A stretch of 64,000 nt of DNA. It comes from Symsagittifera roscoffensis. Lineage: Eukaryota; Xenacoelomorpha; Acoela; Convolutidae. A model generated the notes under the pieces. That model saw only the letters and a list, made by a program, of their open reading frames with translations, was not told where the DNA came from and ran no database searches. A program made the position numbers and the translations under genes. Shown one piece after another: positions 11,101 through 23,100 of this stretch; within the stretch, counting starts at the first letter, position 1; every line of letters starts with the position of its first letter. The DNA lies in the NCBI RefSeq assembly GCF_963678635.1, contig NC_087066.1, positions 55,384,312-55,448,311 on the forward strand, written 5' to 3'.

Positions 11101-14100
11101 GAACTTGAAAAGAAATCAAGAATGAATTTGCGAAAAATCAAAATTGAGCGTGAAGCAAGACTTCCAAAAAAAGCGAAAAAACAAAATCAGAACGGCCTCA
11201 CTACGTCCATTGATACTTACTACAATTTTGAAAAACGTATTTATTTCGTTGTTTTTTCCAATATGATTCTAAGAATCAAATCCAATTTTGAAACTTCAAA
11301 AAAAAACATTTTTTTGCCTTTCTTGTTGAAGAGATATATTGGAGCTCCCATATGAAAATCCAATTGAAAGTTGAGTCAAAATTTAAACAGCCAAATATAA
11401 CCGCGCACAAGTTGAAGGTTTTTAACAATAAAAATCAAATGCATTTATTGTTCCGACTTTCGATACGAAAGTAACGGAATATTTGTGCTCGGGGTGGGTT
11501 TTTTTCTTCAGACAAATTTCGACTATTTAACTAGCCATTTTCGACGGATTTTTTTTTATATCATTCAAAAGGTATTGTTGTCTTGAGCTTAAATTTGAAA
11601 AGATATTTCACCTGTGAATATTTTTCGTAAAGTTATGAGGGTTTAAAGGTTGCCATTTTGACCAATTTGGGACAATTAACGCGCGATATATAATTCACGC
11701 TATTAACGCGTAAGCGAAGATTTAATCCGTCTTATAAATCGTTCCAAATTGGTTGAATGAAGCTTATTTGACATAATTGATTTGTTACAAGGAACGAATT
11801 CTATCTTTTTCTACTTTATATGGCGTGTGGGGGGATGATTTTCATAAAAAATTTCAAATTTTATAAAAAAAAAATTCATTTTGTTTTATTTCATTTCATT
11901 TTTTTATGTTATTACTGCTGCTCCATAAACCTTAAAAGGCATTCGGAACATTCAGGGCTTCGCCCTGATACGAGCAGTCTTGTCTCTTTTTATATACTAT
12001 GCACAATGGATATATGCTGCGTTGATTTTAGATGGGAATGAAATCAGCTGGACTTCTACATGCTTCGGAAAACTTGATTCTCTACAGTAAATTTATTGAA
12101 ATCCAAACCAAAAAAATCGAATGAACCTTAACCAAACAAATGCATCCTTTATCCGAAACAAATTGAAGATTAGATTTAATGATTTAAAAACTCATTTTTT
12201 AATCATGGTATTCGCTATTGCCATATAGGGGCTCTTGTGACATGTAATCCAGTTTGTCGTACAATCTTCTTCTCTGGTAATGCTGGTACACTTTGTTGGC
12301 CATCAAAACAGAGGCGGTCACTGCCGCTACCACACAGAAAACAGAGATTAGAATCAGTCCTATTTCGTCCGATGGATGGGCCAGAGCTGAGTTCAGATTG
12401 GACGAGATCGAATCAAAACTGTTGCCTGCTTCTTCTGTGTTATCGTCTTCATCAGTGAAGTTTTCTTCATCGCCCATGGGCTTTAAAACAGCATCAAAAA
12501 AGTCATCATACTCGATATCGCCTGAATTTTTGTTCGATTCTTCATAAAAGTCATCATCTTCGTAATCGCCATCTTCGTAATCACCATCTTCGTACTCGTA
12601 GCCTTCGTCCGATTCGTCGCCATAAGACTCTTCAGATGTCGTTTCTGACTCCTCCCCCGAATTATCAAGGAATTCTTCAGACCCACCGTCAGTTTCTCCC
12701 GATTCACTTTCGTCTTCTTCGGATTCATCGTCAGCTTCAACGGATTCACCTTCGGAATCTTGGTCTGATTCCTCGATGGATTCATTGTCGGATTCTTCGC
12801 CTGATTCACTGGATTCCTCGTCTTCAGTTTCCGCGGACGGGGATGTTTGAGAGAAGTTCGCCTCAGATTCTTCCACTCCGTGGAAGTCTTCGATAAATAT
12901 GACGAATGTGCTCTCCTCGCTCTGAAACGACTAAATATGTATACTTCCATACAATTTACAGTAAAAGCTTGTTTACAATAAGACTGCACCAATTTACATT
13001 CAGAAGCTTCTGAGATTGCTTATTGCAATTTAGCTACTAAAGTATATCGAAAAAGGATACTACTTGAAAAAAATCTACTTCGACTTTTTTCGAAGAAAGA
13101 GACAGAATATTTGTGCTCGGGTTGGTTTTTTTATCCAGACAAATTACGACATATTAACCAGCAATGTTTAACAGAGGTTTTTTTACATCATTCGAAAGGT
13201 ATTGTCGGATTTTTTTCTCGAAAGGTATTGTTGTCCTGAGCTTATATGTAAAAAGATAGTTTACCTGTGATTTTTTTATTCGCGCTTATTAGGCCAACTT
13301 GCTAATTAGGCCAACTTGGGACAATTAACGCGCGCTATAATTCGCGCTTTTAATGCGTACGTGGAGATTTAATCCGTCTTAGAAAATTGGTTGAAGCAGG
13401 CTAGTTGTAATAATTGTTACGCTACTAGGTGCAAAATCTATCACTTTGCTTTTAATACGGCGTGAGGGACAATGATTTACAAAAAAAAGAACAGAAAAGG
13501 GCCTTTATAGTGCTTCGGAAGAGCTTGAAAATTCATTAAGATCGGCCTAAAAAACCGATTCAATGTTCGAGAACGAGAACTTTTTAAACAGAAAATGCCC
13601 GACAAAAAAACTTGAACAGCGCTTGCGTGACTATTCTTAACGGTGTTTGGAAATCCAAATAATGTTAGCCTAGTCGCTAAAACAGATACCTAAACGTACA
13701 GTACAGCTGATTATACCGAAACAGATAAAATAAACTTAGATAAAATAAATCAGGTTAAAGCTCTTTCAATTTCAAGAACAATTTATGACAGACTTTGTTA
13801 TGATAAAATCAACTAAATTACAAAAAACTGTAGCACTGGGTAAACGTTCTACTACGCTGAGAAATCTAAAAAATAAAGTCACTTTCAAAACTAAAAGTCG
13901 TTCCCGCTTTTTTCGCGCCATTTCTGCTATCGTAATATGAGAGCGCAACTCACCTAACTTTAGCAGACGAACTTGACTTGAGCTCAAAAAGTGCACATAT
14001 AACTGAAGGCATTCATAAATGCAGGAAGATGTATGAATGCATTTCTATAGTTATTAGAGTATTTTAGGACTTTTCCTGAACAAAAAAAATATATAGAGAA

Positions 14101-17100
14101 AACCCATAAAAAAAACTAATATAAAAACAGAAAATCTATGTAAACACTTAGATTTAATCTATGTAAATAAAAAAGAAAATCTATGTAAATAAAAGATAAA
14201 AGCAAGGAGAATTCCCCAAAAATCGGATACTTATACGCATTGACTTTCAACAAGACTGCTAGTATCAGCGCGAACCCCTGAATGTTCCGATTGCGAACCC
14301 CTGAATGTACCGATTGCATTTTGCTTTCTTTGAAGTAGTTTGAATTAAAACAATGGATGAAAATTTCAAAAAGAGAAAAATATATATATATTTTTTGAAA
14401 AATATCGCTCACACGCTTTGTAAAGTACAAAGTGATATATTTTGCATAGTGCAAAGTATTAAATAGATCAAAGAGAGAGCGTCAAACCAATTTGGAACTA
14501 TTTTTTAAGACAAATAAGACTGCTTGTATAACACGGCGAAGCCCTGATTGTTTCGACTGCCTTTTGGGGCCAATTTAAAAGTTGTGGTTAAACTGACAAA
14601 AAATTGAAACTGACAAATTCTTTTTTCTCCTCAACTTACCTCCCACAAAGGGGATGTAAATTACAAAGGGATATTTACCGTCTCGTAATCTCCGGGTGAG
14701 GGATAATAATAAGCAAAAAAAATTTGCCTCATTTCAAATTGGAACGATTTAATCCGCCGCCTACTATTATGTTTCGGATAGTTTTTAAAAAATCCCGTCA
14801 GAAATGCTTAATTAGAAGCTAGAAAATTGAAATGCTTAATTAGAAGCTAGAAAATTGACTGAAGAAAAAAACCGACCCACGCATAAATATTACACTCTTT
14901 CTTCGAAAGTCGGAAGAATAAGACTGTGAATTAGACTGAGAACAAATTTATACTGAAGTACAAGACATCTCGTGTATCAGGGCAAAGCCCGGAATGTTCC
15001 GACTGCCTCTTAATCCATATCGAATAATTTTTCGGGAAGAGAAAATATTGAAAAACTATAAATTTTGGACAATATCAAACATCAAGGGTAAAAACTTGAG
15101 TCGTACAAAATTAATATGATCAAAGAGCTAGAGTCAATTCAATTTGGAACCATTTTGTTGTGCGATATAATTCGCCTCGCATAAATAATTTGTGTCACCC
15201 TTTCAGGATTATGGATAAAATCTGAAAAGTGCACATAAATTAGTCCGGAGCATGGCCACTTCTAAAACTTCGCAGCACATGCAATACAAAATGTATGACT
15301 ATGGTTACCAGCAAATGAAAAGATAAATCAAAAATTGAAAAAAAAACCTGCAAAAAATCTTTGTCAAAAAAGTTACAAAAATTGCAAAAAAGTCAAGAAA
15401 ATCCTGGAACAAAAATATCTGAACCGTTACAAGCTTTACAAAGAGCTTTCAAAAAGCTAACACAGAGGCGAAGCTGTGCTGTGCAGATACTTGCGAGAAC
15501 ACGACCAAAAAGCACCAAAAACAGAAATAAGCCTCGAAATAGCAAAAACTCGGCTATGTCTAGGATTTGATTTGCGACCTACTGCAATCAAAAGATTTTG
15601 AGTCTCACGCACTATCTACTCAGCCACGCAAGCTTAACAACCGACAAACACTAGTCACGAAGAAAACAGCTACATACGCTAATAAATTGCCAATGCTATT
15701 CAGCAAAATCGCACCGAATACAAATATATTCAATTTTTAAAGTAATAATTTGGATGATAACAAACTGAAGGCATCACACCAATTTTGCATGTAGTAATTT
15801 GCAAAGCATAAAGCCACAGGTATAAAATAAGCATTTCAAAAATTTGCGAGATATATTGAGTTAGAACGTTTCCGAAATCGAGTTATTGTTATTGTGTTTG
15901 AAACAAATTACTTCTTTCGGTTCATTTGATGAATTAAAAATGCATCAACTGTCTTACCTTATTACTATTCGAATATCAAAGCCCATGCTTTGAAGAAGCT
16001 GTAAATGAGCCCAAAAAGTGGCACCAAAATTGGCGACTTAGGTTGGAAAAAAAGAAGGTTCGTACTAATACACTCGCTTCGCAAGTGTAAAAAGAAACCG
16101 AACCTTTCCGCGGGACACAAACCGACAAAAATTGGCAGACACAAAAATCTAGAAAATTTCAAACTTTTCAGTTTCGACAAAAAAACAGGTTCCGACTGAA
16201 ATCTAACTTCTGGGATTTTTCGTCTCAAGCATGGGTGTCACCACTGCACTAAATGCACAGAACACTCCTTGATTTTATAAAGAAAAACAATTTCCAATAG
16301 TTTTTATTGAACAGCAGTAAAAAAATCAAAAAATAACAATAAAATAGGCAAAACATCTTGGAATTCAATTAGTCGCCCAAAGCCGGGATACACTGAAATG
16401 TTTTTTGATTACAGTAAAAATTGCCCAATTATTGGGCAAATTTGGTGCTGCGGTAACTAAGCAGACAAACAGAAGTCCGAAAAAGATGTTTTGACGCGCG
16501 GCCAATTTTCAGCTTACAAAAAAACAGATCCTGGCGGGATTCGAACCAATGACCTTTGATTTTGTAGGCAGGTGCGTAAACTCTTCACCACATGCGCGAA
16601 ATAAGGTCTGAATTTTGGTTTGATTTCATTTGAACCAAAAGTAAAATGATTCAAGTGATTCTGATAAACTAGTTGTTAACCCGAAAAAAGCCTATATTCC
16701 GGTTTGATAATGCTTGCTAATCGCAAGCTTAATAACTATTATTTCGATTCCCGAAAATTTAAGCAATAAAAAAACCACACCAAGCTTAAATAGTCCGTTC
16801 TCTTCGAAAGTCGGAACAATTAAATCTCCGCTTAAGCGTTAACAGCACGAAATATATCGCGCGTTAATAGTCTCCAATTGGCAATCTTTAAACCCCATAA
16901 CTTTATGAAAAAAGATCACAGGCAAAAAAAAATCTTTTTTAAATTTTAACTCAGGACAACAATATCTTTCGAATGACATACCTAAACTCCGTCAAAAATT
17001 GGTAGTTAAAACTTTGGAAAAAACTCCCGAGCATAAATACTCCGTCATTTTCTTTACAAATTGTCGGTAAAAACACACATGGACTGAATCGTTTCGACTG

Positions 17101-20100
17101 ATTCGACAAATTGATATTCGCATTTAACAAGTATATTAGAGAAGTTTGAATGACTCACAACTTGGCTTTCCAGCAAAAATTCTGATCCACAGTTTGGCTC
17201 ATTGCAGTGCACGAGATAACAAGTCTCACTTCTGCTCTCTTCGCGGAAGAACACAGCCGTGTTACAAGACTAAAACACAAATGATTGATGGTCAAAAGAG
17301 GATCTAATAAAAAATAAGATTAGTTCGGGCTCTACCCCGACTCACCTATTGTACCCACTCAAGAACTTATAACGACCCTATAAAGGAATAACTAATCTGT
17401 CTAGCTAATTAGAATTTTGTTTCTGTGAGAATTTTGTCCCAAATTTCGGAGTGTTTATATATTACAATAGGTGGCAGGTTTGAGTTAAATAGCTGGATCG
17501 CTTTTTGTTATACTTCAAACTGTATTTAAAATTTTTTTCAATAGCCAAATTTTTGACAAAAGAAGAGTAAAATCTATGTTTTTGGATATTATTTTTTCTG
17601 GCAAAGTATTGTATTTACAAAAACTTTCTTAGCAGGATGTACAATTGATTGAAAATGAAATGACTATATTCTGCATTATAGTTCTAAAATGTGAACTTGC
17701 ACTATACACTAAATTGGTGTAAATAAATTAGTTTTAAAAAATTAAAAAGTTTCAAGTCCACTTCCCTGAATTTACAAAACAACACTTGCACTTGCATTGA
17801 AAGTTGCTTACAGGAAAAACCAGATTTGTGATGTGGTAACAAAGCCGACAAATTTTCAGCAGAATAACGGAAATTCAACAATTCAATTTTCACCGATTTT
17901 TTTTCAATTGCATATATACTAAAAAACAAGTTCCGGCCGAGAGTCGAACCACATCTATTTACTACCTAAATTAAAGTAGTTTTATTTGAATTTTCAAGAA
18001 TTTGAGCATGTCTGAAATTTACCATTCCTACACAAGACCATTCCGTGCCTAAAGTTATTTACGGGGAAAAAAGTCTAGTATCCGATTGCAATACCCTTGC
18101 TTATCTCAAAGGTAATAATTGCATTTAAAACTCAGAAGCAATTAAACTGAGTTCTGGAAATAAAAATGCAGTTAAATTACGCCCAACGCTAACCTTACAA
18201 AAAAGAGTATAAAACTAACCTCGGCGTTGTTTCCCATTTCTTCCATGACAGACGAGTACACATCACAGCACATCTGGGCACACACAGACGCATCATCTGC
18301 CTCTTTCGCCCCCAGGTAGAACCCCTTGCCCTTTTCTTGCAGCCCCTCAATGTCCAACAGCTGGTTTTGTCTCATGTCCAAGTCACCGCATGGATTACTT
18401 TCGTCTGCCATTACGTTTTGAATACTTGTCAGTAAGCCCAGAGTCGATAGGCACAAAAGCATAGTTGTAAGCGGCGGGTTCATTGATAGCATGTTGTTCA
18501 TGTTCAATTTTGATTTTTGACAATAGTTAAATAAGTGATTTGATTTATGCAATATTTTCAATGAAATATGGCTACACAGCCCGGATTGCAAGAGTTTACA
18601 GAATAAAGGACCACTGACAACGATGAGAGAAAATCTTGTTTTTAGAAGCTCGTTATATTATTAAATCCAACAACATAGTCTATTTTCATTAGTTAATAAC
18701 CACTGACTGAGATGAAAAAAAAATCCAACACTAGTGCTGAGATATGTAAAATGTTAATAAAATTGAAAAAACATATCTTTTTTTTTTCAATTTAATAAGA
18801 ATACAGATTTGTTTTAAATTGACATTATGAGTGAAACATGTACATTTGTGGACACGAGGAATAGATAAAGCATGGGAGCCAACAGTTTTCAAGTATCCAC
18901 TCTTATTTGCACGTTGGTCACATGTGCTATTCAAACAGGACCAAAAATAATCTCGAATGTCGGAAAATCTTTTTTATTAAAAGAAAAAGTGCATAATACA
19001 TGCTCAACCCGTTTTTCATGTGTTTAATAAAATGCATTTCAAAAATCACGTGAAAAAGAAAATTCTCCATATCCAGAGCATCCCAAAATCCATAAAACCA
19101 TACCCGGAACATCGCAAGCTTCAAAGGCAACAACAAATTCAGAGTTCGCTGACTAACAATTACTCTGCGTGCTGGCATGTTGTGAACTTAGATATCAACT
19201 TCAGTGGATTATCATCAGACAAAATAGACATCATGCTTACAAGTTCATTCTTAGACAAAATGGCAGAAATTTTTCTATGGGGGGTCAGGCGATTTTTTGA
19301 AAAATTTTGAAAATTTTGCCGACGTTTTTTTATAGGTCGACCAATTAGATTTTCCGAGCTCTCCTAAAATAGTATTAAAAAGAATTTCAAAGCAAAACCG
19401 CGAAAAATTAAATTTCAGCCTAAACAACTTTTAAGACTTCCTGAAAAAAAAAATAATCGGGGCCTATATAAAAGTCTGAACTACGTTCACCGACTCTTAA
19501 AAAGAGTCTAAATAACAAACATGAGGTGTGTAGAGGTGGCATTGTCCCAGTCTTGCTTGTATTTGGCACCCATCGCAAGCGCCTTCTGTCTCAACTCCCC
19601 CCTCAAGGGATTCACAAAGCCACTCAGACAGAACACCACGTCTAAAACACACATTTACACATACACATGTGGTGCATATTGATCGACAGCCAAATTAGTC
19701 ATCAGAACTGAAGAGTTCGGAAAATTAAAAAAAGAAACACAATCATTATTCCGACATTCGACGGAATATATGCTTCGTTGGCTTTTTTCAGACCAATTTC
19801 TGCGAACAAAATAATAATGTTTAATATAAAATTCTACACCCTAATGAAATAATTGATTAGTTTAACAAACGTGACAAGATATTCTACAAGTCATCATTTT
19901 TATTAAAGCTTTGGCTCTGTGGGTTCAAAAACGCCAAGTTTATTCTTGGCCAATTTATGCGCGCTTTAAAAATCGTATCTATGATGCTGAAAGCGTAACG
20001 TGAATTAATTACATGTGGCGAATTAACTAGCACTCAAAGTTAATCCATATCAAAACAAGACTTCTCGTGTACAATGCAAAGCCCTGAATGTTCCGACTGC

Positions 20101-23100
20101 CCCTTAACCCATATCGAATAAACTTTGGGAGAAGAAAATTTTGAAAAACTAAAAATCTTGGACAATATCAAAGATCAATTGTAAAAAATTTGAGTCGTAC
20201 AAAATTAAAATGATCGATTAGCTAGCCTCAATTCAATTTGGAACGATTTGTTGTGCGAGATAACTCGCGTTACGTTTTCAAGTGCGCATAAATTAGTCCA
20301 GAGCAAGGCAAAAGTAACAATTTTCAAACTGCCATAACTTTGCAAAAAATGATCGCAGAAAACTTTTTTAAATTTGATTTCAAGGAGTCGATATTTTCAG
20401 TTAAAAAAAAATCAGACGATTAAATGAAAAAACATCCCAAGCATAAATATTCCGTTTTCCTCGAAAGTCAGAACAATAAGGCAAGCTAATCGGTCATATT
20501 AATTACAATCACGACTCAAAATTTAACACCCAAAATTGACGCTAAAAGCCCAAAAAATCTATCGTTTCTCAAAATTTCTCAACCAAAAATTAATGCAGAT
20601 CAAACAAAGGGCAGTTGAACGACTAAATAGTGTCCTGATATACGAGCAATTTCATTGAACTAGCGTGTACCGCACCTCCGGTGCTTCGAATTTTTGACAA
20701 CTCATGAAAAACCACACATATTGGAAACCAGATCGACGGCACCCAATTACAGGGTCGGTAATTTCAAATTTAATAAACTTTTTTTAATTCCAATTTTCTG
20801 TCAAATCCCAAGAACGTCTAAAATCGAGAACTCCAAACACTAGAGTCGTCATTTTTGGAGGCAAGATTATTCGCAACCCCTGAGAGTACCCTAACAACAC
20901 CCAACTACAGGGTAGAGAAATTCAAATTTTGAACAAAAAAAATAATTCAAGTTTTTTGAAAAAAAATCACTACAAACGTGATATCTCGAGAACTACAAGG
21001 ATTTGAGCCATCACATTTGGAGACAAGATTCGCAACCTCTGAGAGTACCCTAACAGCACCCAACTACAGGATATAGAAATTCAAATTTTGAACATACGTC
21101 CAAGTTTTCTGAAATGTTTTTGAAAAAAATCACAAAAAACGTCATATCTCAAAAACTACAAGGATTTGAGCCATCACATTTGGAGACAATATTCGCAAAT
21201 TCTGAGAGTACCCTAACAGCACCCAACTACAGGATATAGAAATTCAAATTTTGAAGAAAAAATAATTCAAGTTTTTTGAAAAAAAAATCACTACAAACGT
21301 TATATCTCGAAAACTACAAGGATTTGAGCAGTCATAATGGGAGGCAAGGTTTGCAACCCCTGAGAGTACTCTAATAGCCCCCCGTCCAACTACAGGATTG
21401 AGAATTTGAACTTTTTTTGAAAAAAAAGTGATTTTTGAAATGCATTTTAAATGCAAACGGCTTGAGCATGTATTATGCACTTTTTCTTTTAATAAAAAAG
21501 ATTTTCCGACATTCGAGATTATTTTTTGGTCCTGTTTGAATAGCAAATGTGACCAACGTGCAACTAAGAATGGATAGTTGAAAACTGTTGGCTCCCTTTT
21601 TCGTGAAATTCAAAGAGCTTTCAGGAAACTTTTTTTCTTTTTATTAGCGAACTTGCGAGCATTAGTGTATTAGTACGAACCTTCTTTTTTTCTAACCTAA
21701 CTCGCAAATAAAAGTGTCATTATTTAGTGGCACAGTGTTCATTATTTGGTGGCACTTCTGCTATTATCACGATCTGAAGCATCGGAAATTTCATAGCATC
21801 TGTTATCTGCTTGATTCCAGGCTAGTGTTTGTGATTAATTGGCTAAGTAGGTCGCAGATCGAATCTCAAACGTAGCTGAATTTTTGCTAATTCGAAGCTT
21901 GTTTTTACTTTTTTCTTATTGCACCTCATAGAGCTGATTATGTATTGTTCTGGCTAGTACGTGCGAAGCGCAGCTACGCCTCTGTGTTGAAATTTTCAAG
22001 TAAACGTTTTTTCAAAAACATGTCAGTTGTTTGTTTCCATTACTCGTTTTCAACTGCCAGTTCGCTTTGTTTTTGAATATCGCTTGATGGTCAAAAGAGA
22101 TCCTAACGCCCATATATAAACACAAGGTTACGAAGTTATCGGGTTTGTTGATAAGCTAGACTTAACAGTGGCGTGGTGCGTCGTGCCGCAATTGGGGACT
22201 AATCATTTGCAAACTTTCGAAAACGAGACGGTGGAATGTTTTATCTTTTCAGACTTTTTCAACATGGCTTTAACACCAAGTTACGAGAAGAACAATTATT
22301 TTATACGCTAGTTAAGCTATAGTTTGTCTGTTCGAAAGTATAGTTGCAGCTTTTTCGCATGTTCATAAAAATTACGAAAGTTTTTCTTGAAAATAAAAAT
22401 AAACCTTCAAAAATTTTCAGTTTGTTTTTTTTTTTCCATTTTTTTAAATATGCGGTGGTTGAAACACTGTGTGCTACCTGAACAGCGAACAGATTTTTTT
22501 CAATTTATTGTATTTTGTTAGGATTTTTAGCTTGTCTAAACATTTAAAAATGTTCACACGTATCAGAAATTGTCAAAGATTTACCAATACTAAAATTGAA
22601 TAAAAAGAGCTATTTTTAACCATTTCTACTGAGAAAGTTATTACTCGGCGTACTGACATTTAGCTTCGATTTGATTAGTTCGCAATTGAGTTTTATATAC
22701 TTGAATTAATACCGATAAATGTGTTGAGTTACTGTAATATCCAGCTCGTGAAAAAAGAAAATTAAATCTGCTTGATAATCAATTATATAGTTAAATGCGG
22801 GCTTCACTATCTCGCCATGTTTAAGCTTTTAAACGTATTATTTTTGCATGTTTAACGAAGGAATTTTTGCGCGTTTAAGCTATATCGTATATTGCAATTG
22901 TTAAGATTTTTTCGATTTTCCTGTTTGAATTTTAAATGAACTTAATATAAGTCAAAAATTCAAACCACGAAAAACCGCGTTTGAGCATCAACAACTTTTG
23001 GGACGTTTGCCTGAAAAATCAACATAGCCTGTAAACTGCCTCCACTACGTTAATTTACCTCGAAAAAAACACGATTGAAACTCGAGGGCTTATGTTCACA

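Larger units (their letters stand above)
9189..12095. repeat. Tandem unit 2 of the A+B duplication, split by a 985-bp insert
   Basis: Block A' (9189-10044) and block B' (11028-12095) flank an extra sequence absent from unit 1. Unit 1 reads attgtattaaacgttttttcc without interruption; unit 2 has attgtattaaacg, then the insert, then acgttttttcc. Unit 1 is therefore the paralogous empty site. Confidence 0.8.
12922..17158. other. Intron 2 of the MANSC1-like gene, repeat-filled
   Basis: Non-coding. Holds TGTTCCGAC-family MITE copies (about 13080-13540, 14283-14925, from 14995, and 16795-17065), the hairpin element at 15465-16090 and a tRNA-like stretch at 16530-16600. The short open frames at 14116-14454, 15361-15570 and 15965-16228 lie inside these repeats and look spurious. 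Confidence 0.6.

Noticed and set aside
12483-12992. 169-codon minus-strand frame and plus-strand frames at 12237-12896
   Set aside because: Shadows of the acidic exon of the MANSC1-like gene; repeated GAA/GAT codons keep other frames open.
19020-19310. 96-codon plus-strand frame upstream of exon 7
   Set aside because: Begins in the inverted-repeat arm and is not preserved in the other arm.
20650-21415. CRISPR-like array
   Set aside because: The ~160-base units are repeated along their whole length with no unique spacers, and the context is an animal intron.
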